A stretch of 64,000 bases of DNA. Source: PALSA-607 sp036501485. GTDB lineage: Bacteria; Actinomycetota; Actinomycetes; Acidothermales; Acidothermaceae. The notes beneath the pieces are model-generated. The model worked only from the letters and a program-made list of their open reading frames with translations. It had not been told where the DNA came from and made no database searches. The stretch covers positions 61,472-125,471 of the forward strand of contig DASYAG010000056.1 in NCBI GenBank assembly GCA_036501485.1, read 5' to 3'. Both the position numbers and the translations under genes were made by a program. Position 1 is the first letter of the stretch. Each line of letters starts with the position of its first letter. Below are positions 18,865-28,154 of the stretch, in pieces.

Positions 18865-18947
18865 TCGCGTCTGCGGCATTTACGCGGACGATCCTTTTCG
18901 GGTATGTATGGAACCCGACGAAGATCACGACCAGGAGGTCCGCGACG

Positions 18948-20951
18948 ATGCGAGCCACGCCCGCGACACGCAGCCAGATGTCTATGGCACGAAGGGTTTT
19001 CGGCGTTGGCGTTGTGGGTGCCGTCGCTGCGTCTCTCGTCGGGGTCTTCGCCACTCCAGCTCTCGCCGCGCCAGCCGGCGGCGCGGTTCCGTCCGGCTTC
19101 GAGCCAGCCTCGGTCACCTTCATCTCCGCCGCCGACGGCTGGGTTCTGGGTTCTGCGCCGTGCTCCAACCCGGTGTGCACATCGATAGTGCGGACGACGG
19201 ACGGTGGCCGCACGTGGGCCGGCGTGCCTGCGCCCACCGAGAAGATCACCCCCGATGGCCGGGACGGGTTGGTCGGGTTGCGGTTCGCCGACGCGAACGA
19301 TGGCTACGCCTTCGGCGACACGTTGTGGGTGACCCACGACGGTGGCGCGACGTGGGCGCAGTCGACGCTTCCCGGTACCGGTTCGCGTTTCGTCGTGCAG
19401 CTCGCCGCCTCCAACGGCTTCGTGTACGCGCTGATCGCGCCGACGGGGACCGCGACCGCAGGGCAGCTCTACCGGTCTCCCGTGGGCAGTGAGATCTGGA
19501 CTTCGGTGCTGACCGTGACGACGACGGGCCCAGCGAATCTTGGCCTCGATGTGCAAGGTGACGACGTGTGGGTGCTCAACCCGGGTACGTCGTCCACGCT
19601 GTACCACAGCCCGGACGACGGCACGACGTGGAGCCATTCGACCGCGCCTTGCGCGGGCGACTTTGCGGCCGGCCCGTCGGCGGCGTACACCGCGCTTGGC
19701 TGCTCTAGCGATCCCGGTGCGGGCAGCGCGACGAAGACCGTCTCCATTTCAACGGACGGCGGGCAGACGTTCACGGCGACAACAGCCGGGCCGCCTCGCG
19801 GTGGTGTCTCGCTTACGTTGGCCGTTGCCGCGCCGGGCAACCTTGTGGTCGCCTCGTCGTCCGGCGCCTCGTTCTTGTACGCGACGTTCGACGGCGGCAA
19901 GACTTGGCAGACGGTGCTGGAGTCGACTACGGGTGGCCAGGCATGGCATGACCTCGGATTCACGACGGCGCAACAAGGCGTCGCCATCGAGGGCGACCCG
20001 GCAACGCCCCCTTCGCAGCTGTGGATGACGCGCGACGGCGGGCACTTGTGGCAGCCGATCACCTTCGCGACCGGTCCCGCCGTCCGGCTGGCTGGCTCCG
20101 ACCGCTACGGCACTGCCGTTGCAACTTCGCAAGCCGAGTTCCCGTCGGGTGGTGCAGGCGCAGTAGTGCTGGCGCGCGGTGACGAATACGCCGACGCACT
20201 CGTTGGTGCGCCGCTGGCCGCGGCAAAGAATGCGCCGCTGCTACTCACGACGGGTGCGCAGTTGCCTGCCGTCACTCTGGCCGAGCTTCAACGCGTTCTC
20301 GCGACCGGCAAGACGGTGTATGTGCTCGGTGGGGTTTCGGCCGTTCCCGCGAGTGTGGCGACCCAGCTGACCGGGCTCGGGTACGTCGTCGCCCGCTACA
20401 GCGGCGCGACTCGGTACGACACAGCGGTCGCCGTCGCCGATGCGTTGGGCGACCCGAGCACCGTGCTACTTGCTACTGGCGAGAACTTCCCCGATGCGCT
20501 GGCCGCCGGGCCGGCCGCCGCGAAGGCTGGTGGCGTCGTGTTGCTCAGTGCCGGTTCCGCACTGACCGCACCGACGAGTTCTTACTTGAACGTGCACGGC
20601 ACGACGGTGTATGCAATCGGGGGACCGGCCGCGACCGCCGATCCGGCCGCGGTTGCACTTGCCGGGTCAGACCGCTACGCGACCGCAGCCAAGGTGGCGA
20701 CGACGTTCTTCAGCTCGCCGACGACCGTCGGGGTTGCCACTGGCGAGAACTTCCCTGATGCGTTGTCGGGAGGCGCGTTCCTCGCGCACCTCGGCGCGCC
20801 GCTCGTACTCGCCGACACGAATGCGCTGCCCGCGAACACGGCGAGCTACTTGCAGTCGGTGGGTTCGACCGTCACGGCCGCTGACCTCTTCGGTGGTTCC
20901 GCAGTGCTGAGTGCAGGCGTGCAAACCGCTGTCGGCGCAGCGATCAGCTGA
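18948..20951 (+). CDS. Secreted beta-propeller (BNR/Ycf48-like) protein with CWB2 wall anchor
   Basis: 667 residues, ATG preceded by AGGAGG. A signal peptide ends near ATPALAAP (about residue 41). Residues about 50-375 contain repeated Asp-box/BNR motifs such as TTDGGRTWAG, THDGGATWAQ, SPDDGTTWSH, STDGGQTF and TFDGGKTWQ, which build a beta-propeller of the sialidase/Ycf48 kind; no catalytic sialidase residues were identified. The last 300 residues are three CWB2 repeats closely similar to those of the upstream gene, suggesting duplication of the anchor. Probably a wall-bound adhesion or glycan-recognition protein. Confidence 0.9.
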   Translation: MRATPATRSQMSMARRVFGVGVVGAVAASLVGVFATPALAAPAGGAVPSGFEPASVTFISAADGWVLGSAPCSNPVCTSIVRTTDGGRTWAGVPAPTEKITPDGRDGLVGLRFADANDGYAFGDTLWVTHDGGATWAQSTLPGTGSRFVVQLAASNGFVYALIAPTGTATAGQLYRSPVGSEIWTSVLTVTTTGPANLGLDVQGDDVWVLNPGTSSTLYHSPDDGTTWSHSTAPCAGDFAAGPSAAYTALGCSSDPGAGSATKTVSISTDGGQTFTATTAGPPRGGVSLTLAVAAPGNLVVASSSGASFLYATFDGGKTWQTVLESTTGGQAWHDLGFTTAQQGVAIEGDPATPPSQLWMTRDGGHLWQPITFATGPAVRLAGSDRYGTAVATSQAEFPSGGAGAVVLARGDEYADALVGAPLAAAKNAPLLLTTGAQLPAVTLAELQRVLATGKTVYVLGGVSAVPASVATQLTGLGYVVARYSGATRYDTAVAVADALGDPSTVLLATGENFPDALAAGPAAAKAGGVVLLSAGSALTAPTSSYLNVHGTTVYAIGGPAATADPAAVALAGSDRYATAAKVATTFFSSPTTVGVATGENFPDALSGGAFLAHLGAPLVLADTNALPANTASYLQSVGSTVTAADLFGGSAVLSAGVQTAVGAAIS

Positions 20952-21120
20952 CCGTCACCCCCCGCCGTCCGACCGAGCTCCAACGACCCCGGCTCGCCGC
21001 GAGCTGCCGGCCGAGTCCAGCCAACTCGGGGTGACGTTTCGGTGGGCCTGACAGGCGGGTGTGACTTTTCGCGCTGGGCGGGTAGTACAGGTCAAACGTC
21101 AGCGACCGAGATGGAGTCCT

Positions 21121-21930
21121 GTGGCAACGAGCACCGCGCCGATGTCGGCTCACTCCACGGTGGGGTGGGCTGGAATGCTGGTCGCGCACCTTGGACTTGT
21201 TGCTCGGGCTGTGATCTACCTGCTCATCGGATGGGTAGCGCTCATGCTCGCCTTCGGCAGAGGCAATGGCGAGGCGGACCAAAGCGGTGCGCTGCGAACG
21301 CTCGCTGGCAGGCCTTACGGGTCCGTGAGTCTGTGGGCCCTGTTCGCAGGCTTCGTGGCTTATTCCTGCTGGCGGTTCAGCGAGGCGATCTGGGGCGTCG
21401 CAGGTGAAGGCGACGGCGCGGGTGCGCGCATCAAATCCGGCTTTCGCGGTGTCGTATACGCGTTCTTTGCGCTGACGACCTTCTCGGTGCTGCACGGTTC
21501 GGGCTCCAGCCAAGCGACCACGCAGCAAGACGCAAGCGCGCGAGTGATGCAACATCAAGGGGGTCGGTGGCTGGTCGGGATCGTCGGTGCCATCGTGGTG
21601 ATTGTCGGACTAATGCTGGCGGTCGAGGGCGTTCGTCGCGAGTTTCTCAAGACGATGCGCATCGGGCAGTTGAGTGAGCCCGCGCGCCGCGTGGTGGAAA
21701 CGCTCGGAGTCATCGGCACTACAGCTCGGGGCCTGATCTTCGCGCTCGCCGGTGCTCTCGTCATTGATGCAGCCAAGACGTTTGATCCGGCGAAGGCACG
21801 AGGCCTCGACGAGGCACTTCGTACGTTGCGCAACCAGACCTACGGGGCTGCGCTCCTTGGTGTCGCAGCGGTCGGCCTCATCATCTTTGGCCTGTATGGC
21901 CTGTGTGAGGCCCGCTGGCACCGCGTCTAA
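21121..21930 (+). CDS. DUF1206 family membrane protein
   Basis: 269 residues from a GTG with GGAG four bases upstream. Six hydrophobic segments are arranged as three pairs; each pair begins with an ARxVIYLLIGW-, FRGVVYAFFAL- or ARGLIFALAGA-like stretch, as in DUF1206 proteins, which consist of three repeated two-helix units. The function is unknown in the family. Its stop overlaps the convergent lipid kinase gene by 4 bp. Confidence 0.9.
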   Translation: MATSTAPMSAHSTVGWAGMLVAHLGLVARAVIYLLIGWVALMLAFGRGNGEADQSGALRTLAGRPYGSVSLWALFAGFVAYSCWRFSEAIWGVAGEGDGAGARIKSGFRGVVYAFFALTTFSVLHGSGSSQATTQQDASARVMQHQGGRWLVGIVGAIVVIVGLMLAVEGVRREFLKTMRIGQLSEPARRVVETLGVIGTTARGLIFALAGALVIDAAKTFDPAKARGLDEALRTLRNQTYGAALLGVAAVGLIIFGLYGLCEARWHRV

Positions 21931-22826
21931 GACTCACGGGTTAAAGACTCGCTGTGCGGGACGCAAATGTGAATGGATGACGGGTGCACCCGGATCCGCA
22001 GTTTCTTCGTGCCTGGCCTCGCTCCGCCGTCGAGTTCATAAGGGAACTTGCGGTCGAAGGTGAGCGTGAACTTCTTTCCCTTCGTCATCTGCACGAAGGG
22101 CGACTTGCCTGCATTACCAAGCGCCATTCGTCCAAGCGCCCTGGTCCACTGCAGCGGGTTCTTTGCGGTGACGATGCCGAGCTCCAGCACACCGTCGTCC
22201 GGCCGTGCGTTCTTGAAGGCTTTGACACCGCCCAGAATCTGCCCAACGTTGGCGACAAGAATGCACGCGACGCGACCTTTGAAGAAGCGCTTGCCATCGA
22301 TCGTGATTGTCGCCTTGGCGCGATTTGCAGCGAGATTCTTGGTACCCGTCCAGAGGTATGCCGCTCGCCCGAACCGGTCTTTCATGCCTCGATCAGCATC
22401 TCTGATCATGAGGGCATCAAAGCCAGCGCCAGCCATCACCGTGAAGTGCTCGCCATTTACCGAGCCGGTGTCGAGGGGCCGGCGATGTCCACGAAGTCCG
22501 ACCCGCACAGCTTCGGCCAGATCACTTGGAATACCGAGGTTCGTGGCCAACAAATTCGCAGTTCCGGCTGGCAGGATTGCGATCGTCGCAGATTTCCCAG
22601 CCACCGCATCGATGCACCGCTGAACGGTCCCGTCGCCACCCCAGACGAACAGAAGGTCCGCACCGCCCGCAAGTGCGCGGCGAGCAAATTTCGGGGCCTG
22701 CTTGCTCTTTGAGATTTCGTACCAGAGCGGATCGGGGAAGCCTTCGCGAGCAAGCACCTCGCGCAACTCGCCTAGGCCTCCTCCCAGCGTCTTTCCCGAG
22801 TGGGCGATTACTGACACTGATGTCAC
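21927..22826 (-). CDS. Diacylglycerol kinase-like lipid kinase
   Basis: 299 residues from a GTG. The catalytic domain of the DagK/sphingosine-kinase family is seen: LFVWGGDGTVQRCIDA near residues 59-74 and LPAGTANLLATNLGIP near 85-100, then the beta-sandwich domain with SVNGEHFTVMAGAGFDA. It would phosphorylate diacylglycerol or a related lipid with ATP at the membrane face. It diverges from two PAP2-type phosphatases that could catalyse the reverse step. The exact substrate is not readable. Confidence 0.9.
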   Translation of the reverse strand: MTSVSVIAHSGKTLGGGLGELREVLAREGFPDPLWYEISKSKQAPKFARRALAGGADLLFVWGGDGTVQRCIDAVAGKSATIAILPAGTANLLATNLGIPSDLAEAVRVGLRGHRRPLDTGSVNGEHFTVMAGAGFDALMIRDADRGMKDRFGRAAYLWTGTKNLAANRAKATITIDGKRFFKGRVACILVANVGQILGGVKAFKNARPDDGVLELGIVTAKNPLQWTRALGRMALGNAGKSPFVQMTKGKKFTLTFDRKFPYELDGGARPGTKKLRIRVHPSSIHICVPHSESLTRES

Positions 22827-22996
22827 AACGCGCTCCGTGGCTGTTGTCGGAAGTCGCGAGGTCGGCCAAGACCCTCGCGGATGCTGGGTCTACCCCGCTG
22901 CCGACGTTCGACACGGCTTATTAGTCGCGTGACCGCGCAATCTCATGAATATTCTCGAAACTGGGGGGTAAACGGCTGCCATGGCGCTGCAGTGGG

Positions 22997-23761
22997 GTGC
23001 GCGTGACGTCGGCTCGGCTTAGCCGACGCCGGCGTCGCCTAGACCCCGACTCCCGGCTCGGGCTTGAGTTGACCTTGTGGGGTGTCGCGGCGTTCGTCGT
23101 CCTGGTTCCCTTTGGCGTTCTGCTTGCGTTGGTTCGTTCGCACAGCTCCGGCTTACAGAGCGCCGACCTAAGCGTCGCGACTCACGCGCACGAACTCGCT
23201 ATCAATCACCATGGTCTTGTCACATTTCTGCAGGCCGTAAGTAACGTGTGTGCGCCGCACACCTTCTGGGTTCTCATCGCGCTGCTCACCGTCGTACTCG
23301 TTATCCGGCGGGCTGCACGACTCGCCCTGTGGGCTGCGGTCACGATGGCAGGTGCGGCGCTCTTGGACAACGTGATCAAGACCGTTGCCGACCGTGCACG
23401 CCCGCACCTCGCAAACCCGGTGGCGAGCGCACCCGGAAAGAGTTTCCCATCGGGCCATGCCCTTGAGTCGTTCGTCGGCGTCGCCATCCTCTTGATCGTG
23501 ATGCTGCCGCTGATGCGGCCCGTTTGGCGATGGTTAGTGGTTGCGGCCGCCGTCATGTTGCTCGCGTTGATCGGGTTCGCTCGGGTAACACTTGGCGTGC
23601 ACTACCTCAGCGATGTCGTCGGCGGCTGGATCTTCGCAGCCGGCTGGATAGCCGCGACGTGCGCGGGATTTCGGGTTTGGCGCAAGCAAGCCTGGCCTCG
23701 CCCCAGCGCCAAGACCGGTGGCCTCGACGTGGAGGCCAGCGAACACCTGGTGAGCCCATGA
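22997..23761 (+). CDS. PAP2-type membrane phosphatase (first of pair)
   Basis: 254 residues from a GTG, with about six membrane helices. The three phosphatase motifs are intact: KTVADRARP, SFPSGHALE and RVTLGVHYLSDVVGG. It acts on lipid phosphates such as phosphatidate, phosphatidylglycerol phosphate or undecaprenyl pyrophosphate at the outer membrane face. The stop overlaps the next PAP2 start as ATGA, so the two are translationally coupled. The divergent neighbour is a lipid kinase. Confidence 0.92.
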   Translation: MRVTSARLSRRRRRLDPDSRLGLELTLWGVAAFVVLVPFGVLLALVRSHSSGLQSADLSVATHAHELAINHHGLVTFLQAVSNVCAPHTFWVLIALLTVVLVIRRAARLALWAAVTMAGAALLDNVIKTVADRARPHLANPVASAPGKSFPSGHALESFVGVAILLIVMLPLMRPVWRWLVVAAAVMLLALIGFARVTLGVHYLSDVVGGWIFAAGWIAATCAGFRVWRKQAWPRPSAKTGGLDVEASEHLVSP

Positions 23762-24477
23762 GACGCGCCTTGACGATCGTGTTCGGCGCCGCGGTGGTAC
23801 TTGCACTCGTGATGATCGCTCTCGGTCTACTCGACGCGCATGTGCTCGCGCACAGCCGCTTCGGACGAGCGGACGGATCGGTCGACTCGGTGCTGGCTCA
23901 CCATCGAGACCACGTGCTGAACGCGCTTAGCCTTGGCGCAACTGACGCGGCATCGACCATGCCGGTCACAGCAGTCGCGCTACTCGTCACCGTAACCGCG
24001 CGACTTGTCTTCAAACGGTGGCGGGAGCCAATGCTGGTGGTCACGGCCGTCATCGGCGAGGTGACGATTTTCATCATCACGACGCTCGTTGTGCACCGAC
24101 CCCGACCCAACGTCGTCCGCCTCGATCACGCACCGCCGACGTCAAGCTTCCCGTCAGGTCATACCGCGGCTTCGGTTGCGCTGTACGGCTCGATTGCCGC
24201 GCTCGTGGTCTGTTACGGCGCGGGCGTGGTGTGGCGGCGACTGGCTGTCACGGTCGCCATCCTGTTCCCGGTCGTCGTCGCGGCGTCGCGGCTCTACCGA
24301 GGCATGCATTACCCAAGCGACGTGCTGGCCGGCGCGTTGCTCGGCTTCAGCTGGCTGCGGGTGTCGATGTACGCCGTGCTTCGCGGGGGTTCGGCCCGCT
24401 CGAGCCAACCAGCAGCGCCGACGTGGGTTGATCGCCAGGGCCGGGTAGGTGACGAGCATGTCGTTGGCGCTGCGTGA
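23758..24477 (+). CDS. PAP2-type membrane phosphatase (second of pair)
   Basis: 239 residues; the ATG at 23758 overlaps the upstream stop. Motifs VVHRPRPN, SSFPSGHTAAS and SRLYRGMHYPSDVLAG are complete. The first motif lacks the usual Lys of KxxxxxxRP in the shown spacing but keeps the RPRP core. About five to six helices. It is followed within 15 bp by a strong hairpin terminator. The pair are divergent paralogues rather than recent copies and may dephosphorylate different lipids. Confidence 0.9.
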   Translation: MRRALTIVFGAAVVLALVMIALGLLDAHVLAHSRFGRADGSVDSVLAHHRDHVLNALSLGATDAASTMPVTAVALLVTVTARLVFKRWREPMLVVTAVIGEVTIFIITTLVVHRPRPNVVRLDHAPPTSSFPSGHTAASVALYGSIAALVVCYGAGVVWRRLAVTVAILFPVVVAASRLYRGMHYPSDVLAGALLGFSWLRVSMYAVLRGGSARSSQPAAPTWVDRQGRVGDEHVVGAA

Positions 24478-24490
24478 CAGCGCACAACAA

Positions 24491-24536
24491 ATCGCGGACC
24501 TTCACTGTCATCGCTGCGACAGTGAAGGCCCGCGAT
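24491..24536. terminator. Bidirectional hairpin terminator
   Basis: A long stem with arms ATCGCGG-CCTTCACTGTC and GACAGTGAAGG-CCGCGAT, one mismatch and a loop of about seven bases. It sits between two convergent genes (PAP2 and the ScyD-like gene) and would terminate both. Confidence 0.85.
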
Positions 24537-24550
24537 CTTAGCTAGTCGAG

Positions 24551-25654
24551 TCAGTCCACTGTTGTTGTTGAACAGCCGAGTTCGACAATCGTGCCAGGTG
24601 CCGTGCCCCCGTTGGCTGCTGGTGCGGTCGATGCGTACAGGTGACCGTTTGCCCATTCAACTGCGGCGACATCGGGGAGTGAGATGACCGGGTACGGCTT
24701 GCCGTTAACGATCTCCGCGATCTGCCCGCTGCCGAGTTCGGCGACGTAAATGTGGCCGACAGGGTCGATGGCCAGGTTGGTCGCTGACTCGAGACCCCCC
24801 GCGATCTTGGTTGCGCTGCCGTGTGCTCCGATCGCGTAGACGCTGCCGAACGCGCCGTCGATACCGCCGGGCAAGGTCGTCACGAACAGCTGGCCGTGTG
24901 GGCCGACTTCAACGTCGGTGGGTACGGGCTCGGCGACGTAGGTGATGCCGACCACGCAAGACGGCAACCCGTTCGCGGCGGCAAGCGCGGCGGTGACCTT
25001 CTCTGGCTGTGGCGGAAGAACGCTCAGCACGGAGATGTGTCCTGACGCGTCGACCTTCAGCAGGTCGTTACCGCCGGCGTCGGCGACCGCGAACGCACCG
25101 TGACCAAGTGCGGCGACCGCGTACGGGTGGGAATCAACCAATCCGGTGTAGTTGAGCGTCGCACCTGCCGCGTTCAGCGCGTTGAGCACGCACGCGTTGG
25201 TGGTGTGGATATCGCCGTAATGATTGATCTGGTCGGGGTTGTACTTCTTCTCGAACGCGGCCAGGTTGACGGTCAGGTTTTTCCCGCCTGCATGGACAAT
25301 CGTCAAGGTCGTGTAGCTGTGGTCGCCGTTGCTGGTGGTGTACGCAACCTGGTGAGTATCCGGGTCGACCGCCACGCCTCCTATGTCGCCACCGGTCGAC
25401 GGGTCGGGGCCTACCGCCAGCGGAGTCGGGTGCCCGACGATCGACAATGTTGAGGTGAAGTTGTCAGCCACGACGACGTTGTGGCCGTCAACGGCGAACT
25501 GCAGCGGCCCGACGAAGGCCGACGAGATCGTCTTGATGATCTGCCATGACGGCGGTGTCGGGCTCGCCGCGGCCGAACCGGCGGTGGCCGCTACGAGTGC
25601 GGTTGCCACCCCGACGGACATCGTGCCCAAGCCCATCATTTTCTTCAGCTTCAT
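24551..25654 (-). CDS. ScyD/ScyE family secreted protein
   Basis: 367 residues, ATG with GGGGAG 10 bases upstream. A signal peptide ends near residue 31 (TAGSAAAS). The mature part has NHL/propeller-like strands, including GGDIGGVAVDPDTHQVAYTT, HPYAVAALGHGAFAVADAGGNDLLKVD and PTDVEVGPHGQLFVTTLPGG, the pattern of the ScyD/ScyE family. ScyD/E take part in scytonemin formation in cyanobacteria; actinobacterial members have no known role. The role here is unknown. Confidence 0.85.
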   Translation of the reverse strand: MKLKKMMGLGTMSVGVATALVAATAGSAAASPTPPSWQIIKTISSAFVGPLQFAVDGHNVVVADNFTSTLSIVGHPTPLAVGPDPSTGGDIGGVAVDPDTHQVAYTTSNGDHSYTTLTIVHAGGKNLTVNLAAFEKKYNPDQINHYGDIHTTNACVLNALNAAGATLNYTGLVDSHPYAVAALGHGAFAVADAGGNDLLKVDASGHISVLSVLPPQPEKVTAALAAANGLPSCVVGITYVAEPVPTDVEVGPHGQLFVTTLPGGIDGAFGSVYAIGAHGSATKIAGGLESATNLAIDPVGHIYVAELGSGQIAEIVNGKPYPVISLPDVAAVEWANGHLYASTAPAANGGTAPGTIVELGCSTTTVD

Positions 25655-25910
25655 GTGCGTGTTGCTCCCCTTTTTGGTTAGGCCCTGGCGCCACTTTGGT
25701 AGCGCGGCGTTCCGAAAGCGTTACGGGCAGGCCGACAGATTTACACAGCGCACGAACCAACGGCGTCGGCACAAAGGACGATCTGTCCGTGGGTGCGTAC
25801 TCCTCTCGGATGACGTCCGCCGGGTTCTGCCTAGATCGGTGAGTGCTCGACGGTCGCGTCCGGCGCGTCGTCGCAGCCCGACACTCGACAGGGACGGCGG
25901 GGAGTTGAGG

Positions 25911-26669
25911 TTAGATGCGGCCGATCACGGTCTGCGCTTGGTCCTGTATTGCGGCCACGGTCGGCGGCGTAGCGCCGAGTACGAGGTCGCCGATGGTGAA
26001 GAAGGTTGCGCCCGAGATCACGTAGATGCCGCTGAAGGAAATCTGTTTCCCGAGCAGCGTTTCGGCTCCGGTCACGGTCGAAGCCTTGTCACCGATGCCC
26101 GCAGTGTTCGCGGTGTTGAGATTGACGTGGACGCCCGCTGGAAGGCGAGTCGCGATCAGGGTTTGCGTCTCGCCCAGCTCCTCGGCGTACACGGCTTGCG
26201 CCGCAGCGGGGCTTGCCGCCATAGCGACGATGATGTCCATCACGTTCGTCGTCTGAGATCCATAAACGCATTCCTTGCTACCACCCGTGAGGGCCTCTTC
26301 TTTGCCCGGGCCGTAGGTCACGTGAGCGAGCGTCGACGCTTCGTCCTGAGTGACCAGCTGGCACGGATCAAGGTTGACGGGCGGTCCCGACGGCGTGGGT
26401 GACGGAGACGCTGATGCGGACGGCGTGGGGGTGGGCGGAGCCGAAGGCGACGGCGACGCGGGGGCCGAGCTTGCGGGCGGCGGCAGCGGGATAGGAGTGA
26501 CCGGCGCGGACGACGACGCTGGTGCGGGTGCTGTTGTCGCGGGCGCGATCGCCGTTGCCGACACCTTCGGCTGCACTGTCGTCACCTTGCTCTGACTCGA
26601 CGACTTGCACGAGGTAATGAGTAAAGCGGGAGTAATGACAACAAGGACGAGTGCAGCGCGTCGTTGCAT
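25911..26669 (-). CDS. Secreted lipoprotein, DUF3558-like
   Basis: 252 residues from the ATG at 26669 (GGAG 9 bases upstream); the frame extends upstream but the lipoprotein signal starts here. Lipobox LITSC near residue 21, then an about 80-residue Pro/Ser/Ala linker. The C-terminal domain has two cysteines (DPCQLVT, KECVYG) like DUF3558 lipoproteins, which begin with a PCxLL..E motif. Exported and membrane-anchored. The function is unknown. Confidence 0.75.
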   Translation of the reverse strand: MQRRAALVLVVITPALLITSCKSSSQSKVTTVQPKVSATAIAPATTAPAPASSSAPVTPIPLPPPASSAPASPSPSAPPTPTPSASASPSPTPSGPPVNLDPCQLVTQDEASTLAHVTYGPGKEEALTGGSKECVYGSQTTNVMDIIVAMAASPAAAQAVYAEELGETQTLIATRLPAGVHVNLNTANTAGIGDKASTVTGAETLLGKQISFSGIYVISGATFFTIGDLVLGATPPTVAAIQDQAQTVIGRI

Positions 26670-26753
26670 TTCGCGTATCTCCGATGGCGTGATGCATTGC
26701 AGGCGGTCGCCACGATTGAAGACGAAATGTTGCGGCTGCACATCGGTACGCAA

Positions 26754-28154
26754 CTACGTAGGCGGTTGCCCATTCGAGCCGTCACCACTGCCATCGCCGA
26801 CGTCGGAGTCTGCGGCGCCACCGGTCTGAACCGAGCCGGCGCCCGGGATGTGCGTCGTCGATCCACCGTCGGGCGTGGTGAACGTCGACACGCCGCCGCC
26901 TTCGTTCTTGTAAGTGACCCCGCCGCCGAGGTTTGTCGTCGAAGTGCCGCCAGGCGTACTGGTTGTCGACGTCCCATCAGTGTTTGTTGTTGTGACGTCA
27001 GTTCCTCCGCCGCCGGTAATCTGGGTGCCACCCGGCAGGGTGACGCTGCCTGTGCCGTTTGGGTTTTGTGTCACGACTTCCCCGTTCGGGCCGACAGAGG
27101 TGGTCGAGCCGTTCGAGTCGTGCCACGACGACGGACCGTCGCCAGGCGGTTGCCAGCCAGGGTCGGAACCTTGTGAGCCGTCAGGGTTGAGTGTCTGGCC
27201 ACCCGGCAAGTGCACGGTCGTTCCTTGTCCAGGCGTGGTCACTGTCGAGGTGCCGTCTGGGTAGGTCGTCGTGACCGTGCCGTCGGAGCCCGTCACGGTC
27301 GTGACGCCGGCCGAGCTCGTGACGCCGCTGCCATCGGGATGCGTCGTGGTCGTCGTCCCGTCGGAGCCGAACGTCGTCGTACTGCCGTCAGGGCCGGTGA
27401 TCGTGGTGCCGTTGGCGTCGGTGTGGGAGCTGAATCCGCTGTCGCTGCCGCCGAAGGTGGTGTCGTTGGAGCCATCGGGTTGGTCGACGCTGTTCATGCC
27501 GTTGTCGTGCGACGTCACGACGGTGCCGTCTGGAGAGTTGGCGGCAGTCGCCCCCGTGGTATCGGAAGTAAGGGCTTGGGAGCCGTCAGTAGTGGAGTGG
27601 CTCGAGTAGCCAGGACCTGTCGTGTCGACGCTGCCGTCTTGGTTGTGCACGCTGACGCTGCCGTCGGGGTTCACGATCGGGTCGGAATCGGTCGGGACAG
27701 TGTTTCCGTCGGGATCGGTCACGGTCACCGTGCCATCGCCGTTCGGTGTGATTGTGTTCCAGCCATTCGGGACGGCGGAGCCGTCAGGTCCGGTGACCGT
27801 GGTCGTGCCGTCGCCGTTTTGGGTGATCGTGTTCCACCCAGTCGGGGCAGTTCCTGGGTCGGAGTCTGGATCCGTTCCGGGGCCGAACTCGGTCGGTCCA
27901 CCAGTCCCGCCACTCGCACCGGTTCCGCCGTCCGCGCCAGTGTTTGTTCCGGGACCACCGTTTGTTCCGGGACCGCCGTCTGCTCCTGGACCGCCGTCTG
28001 TTCCGGGGTCGGCTCCGCCGCCCAACAGCCCGCCGATCGAGCCGACGAGTCCGAGCGCGCCGCCGGCTCCTGCGAGCATGCCGAGCCCTGGCCCGAGGCT
28101 GTTCGAACTAGGTGCGCAGCTGACGCACGAGGCAACGTAGAGGAGCAGGCTCAT
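26754..28154 (-). CDS. Repeat-rich Gly/Thr/Asp protein of unknown function
   Basis: 466 residues from the ATG at 28154, which overlaps the PrsW stop (ATGA). The N-terminus is hydrophobic and Cys-containing (LLLYVASCVSC), and a Gly-rich hydrophobic segment LGMLAGAGGALGLVGSIGGL could span the membrane. The rest is built of degenerate short repeats of the type PDGSxxT, GPDGSTTTFGSDGTTTT and NGDGTVTVTDPDG, likely forming repetitive beta-strands. No catalytic motif. The low-complexity DNA shows the same periodicity. It is probably a surface or secreted partner or substrate of the coupled PrsW-like protease; that is inference. Confidence 0.72.
   Translation of the reverse strand: MSLLLYVASCVSCAPSSNSLGPGLGMLAGAGGALGLVGSIGGLLGGGADPGTDGGPGADGGPGTNGGPGTNTGADGGTGASGGTGGPTEFGPGTDPDSDPGTAPTGWNTITQNGDGTTTVTGPDGSAVPNGWNTITPNGDGTVTVTDPDGNTVPTDSDPIVNPDGSVSVHNQDGSVDTTGPGYSSHSTTDGSQALTSDTTGATAANSPDGTVVTSHDNGMNSVDQPDGSNDTTFGGSDSGFSSHTDANGTTITGPDGSTTTFGSDGTTTTTHPDGSGVTSSAGVTTVTGSDGTVTTTYPDGTSTVTTPGQGTTVHLPGGQTLNPDGSQGSDPGWQPPGDGPSSWHDSNGSTTSVGPNGEVVTQNPNGTGSVTLPGGTQITGGGGTDVTTTNTDGTSTTSTPGGTSTTNLGGGVTYKNEGGGVSTFTTPDGGSTTHIPGAGSVQTGGAADSDVGDGSGDGSNGQPPT

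Noticed and set aside
20985..21010. GC-rich palindrome after the beta-propeller gene as a terminator
   Set aside because: The stem is only about five bases (GCTCG/CGAGC) with no T-run; too weak to call.
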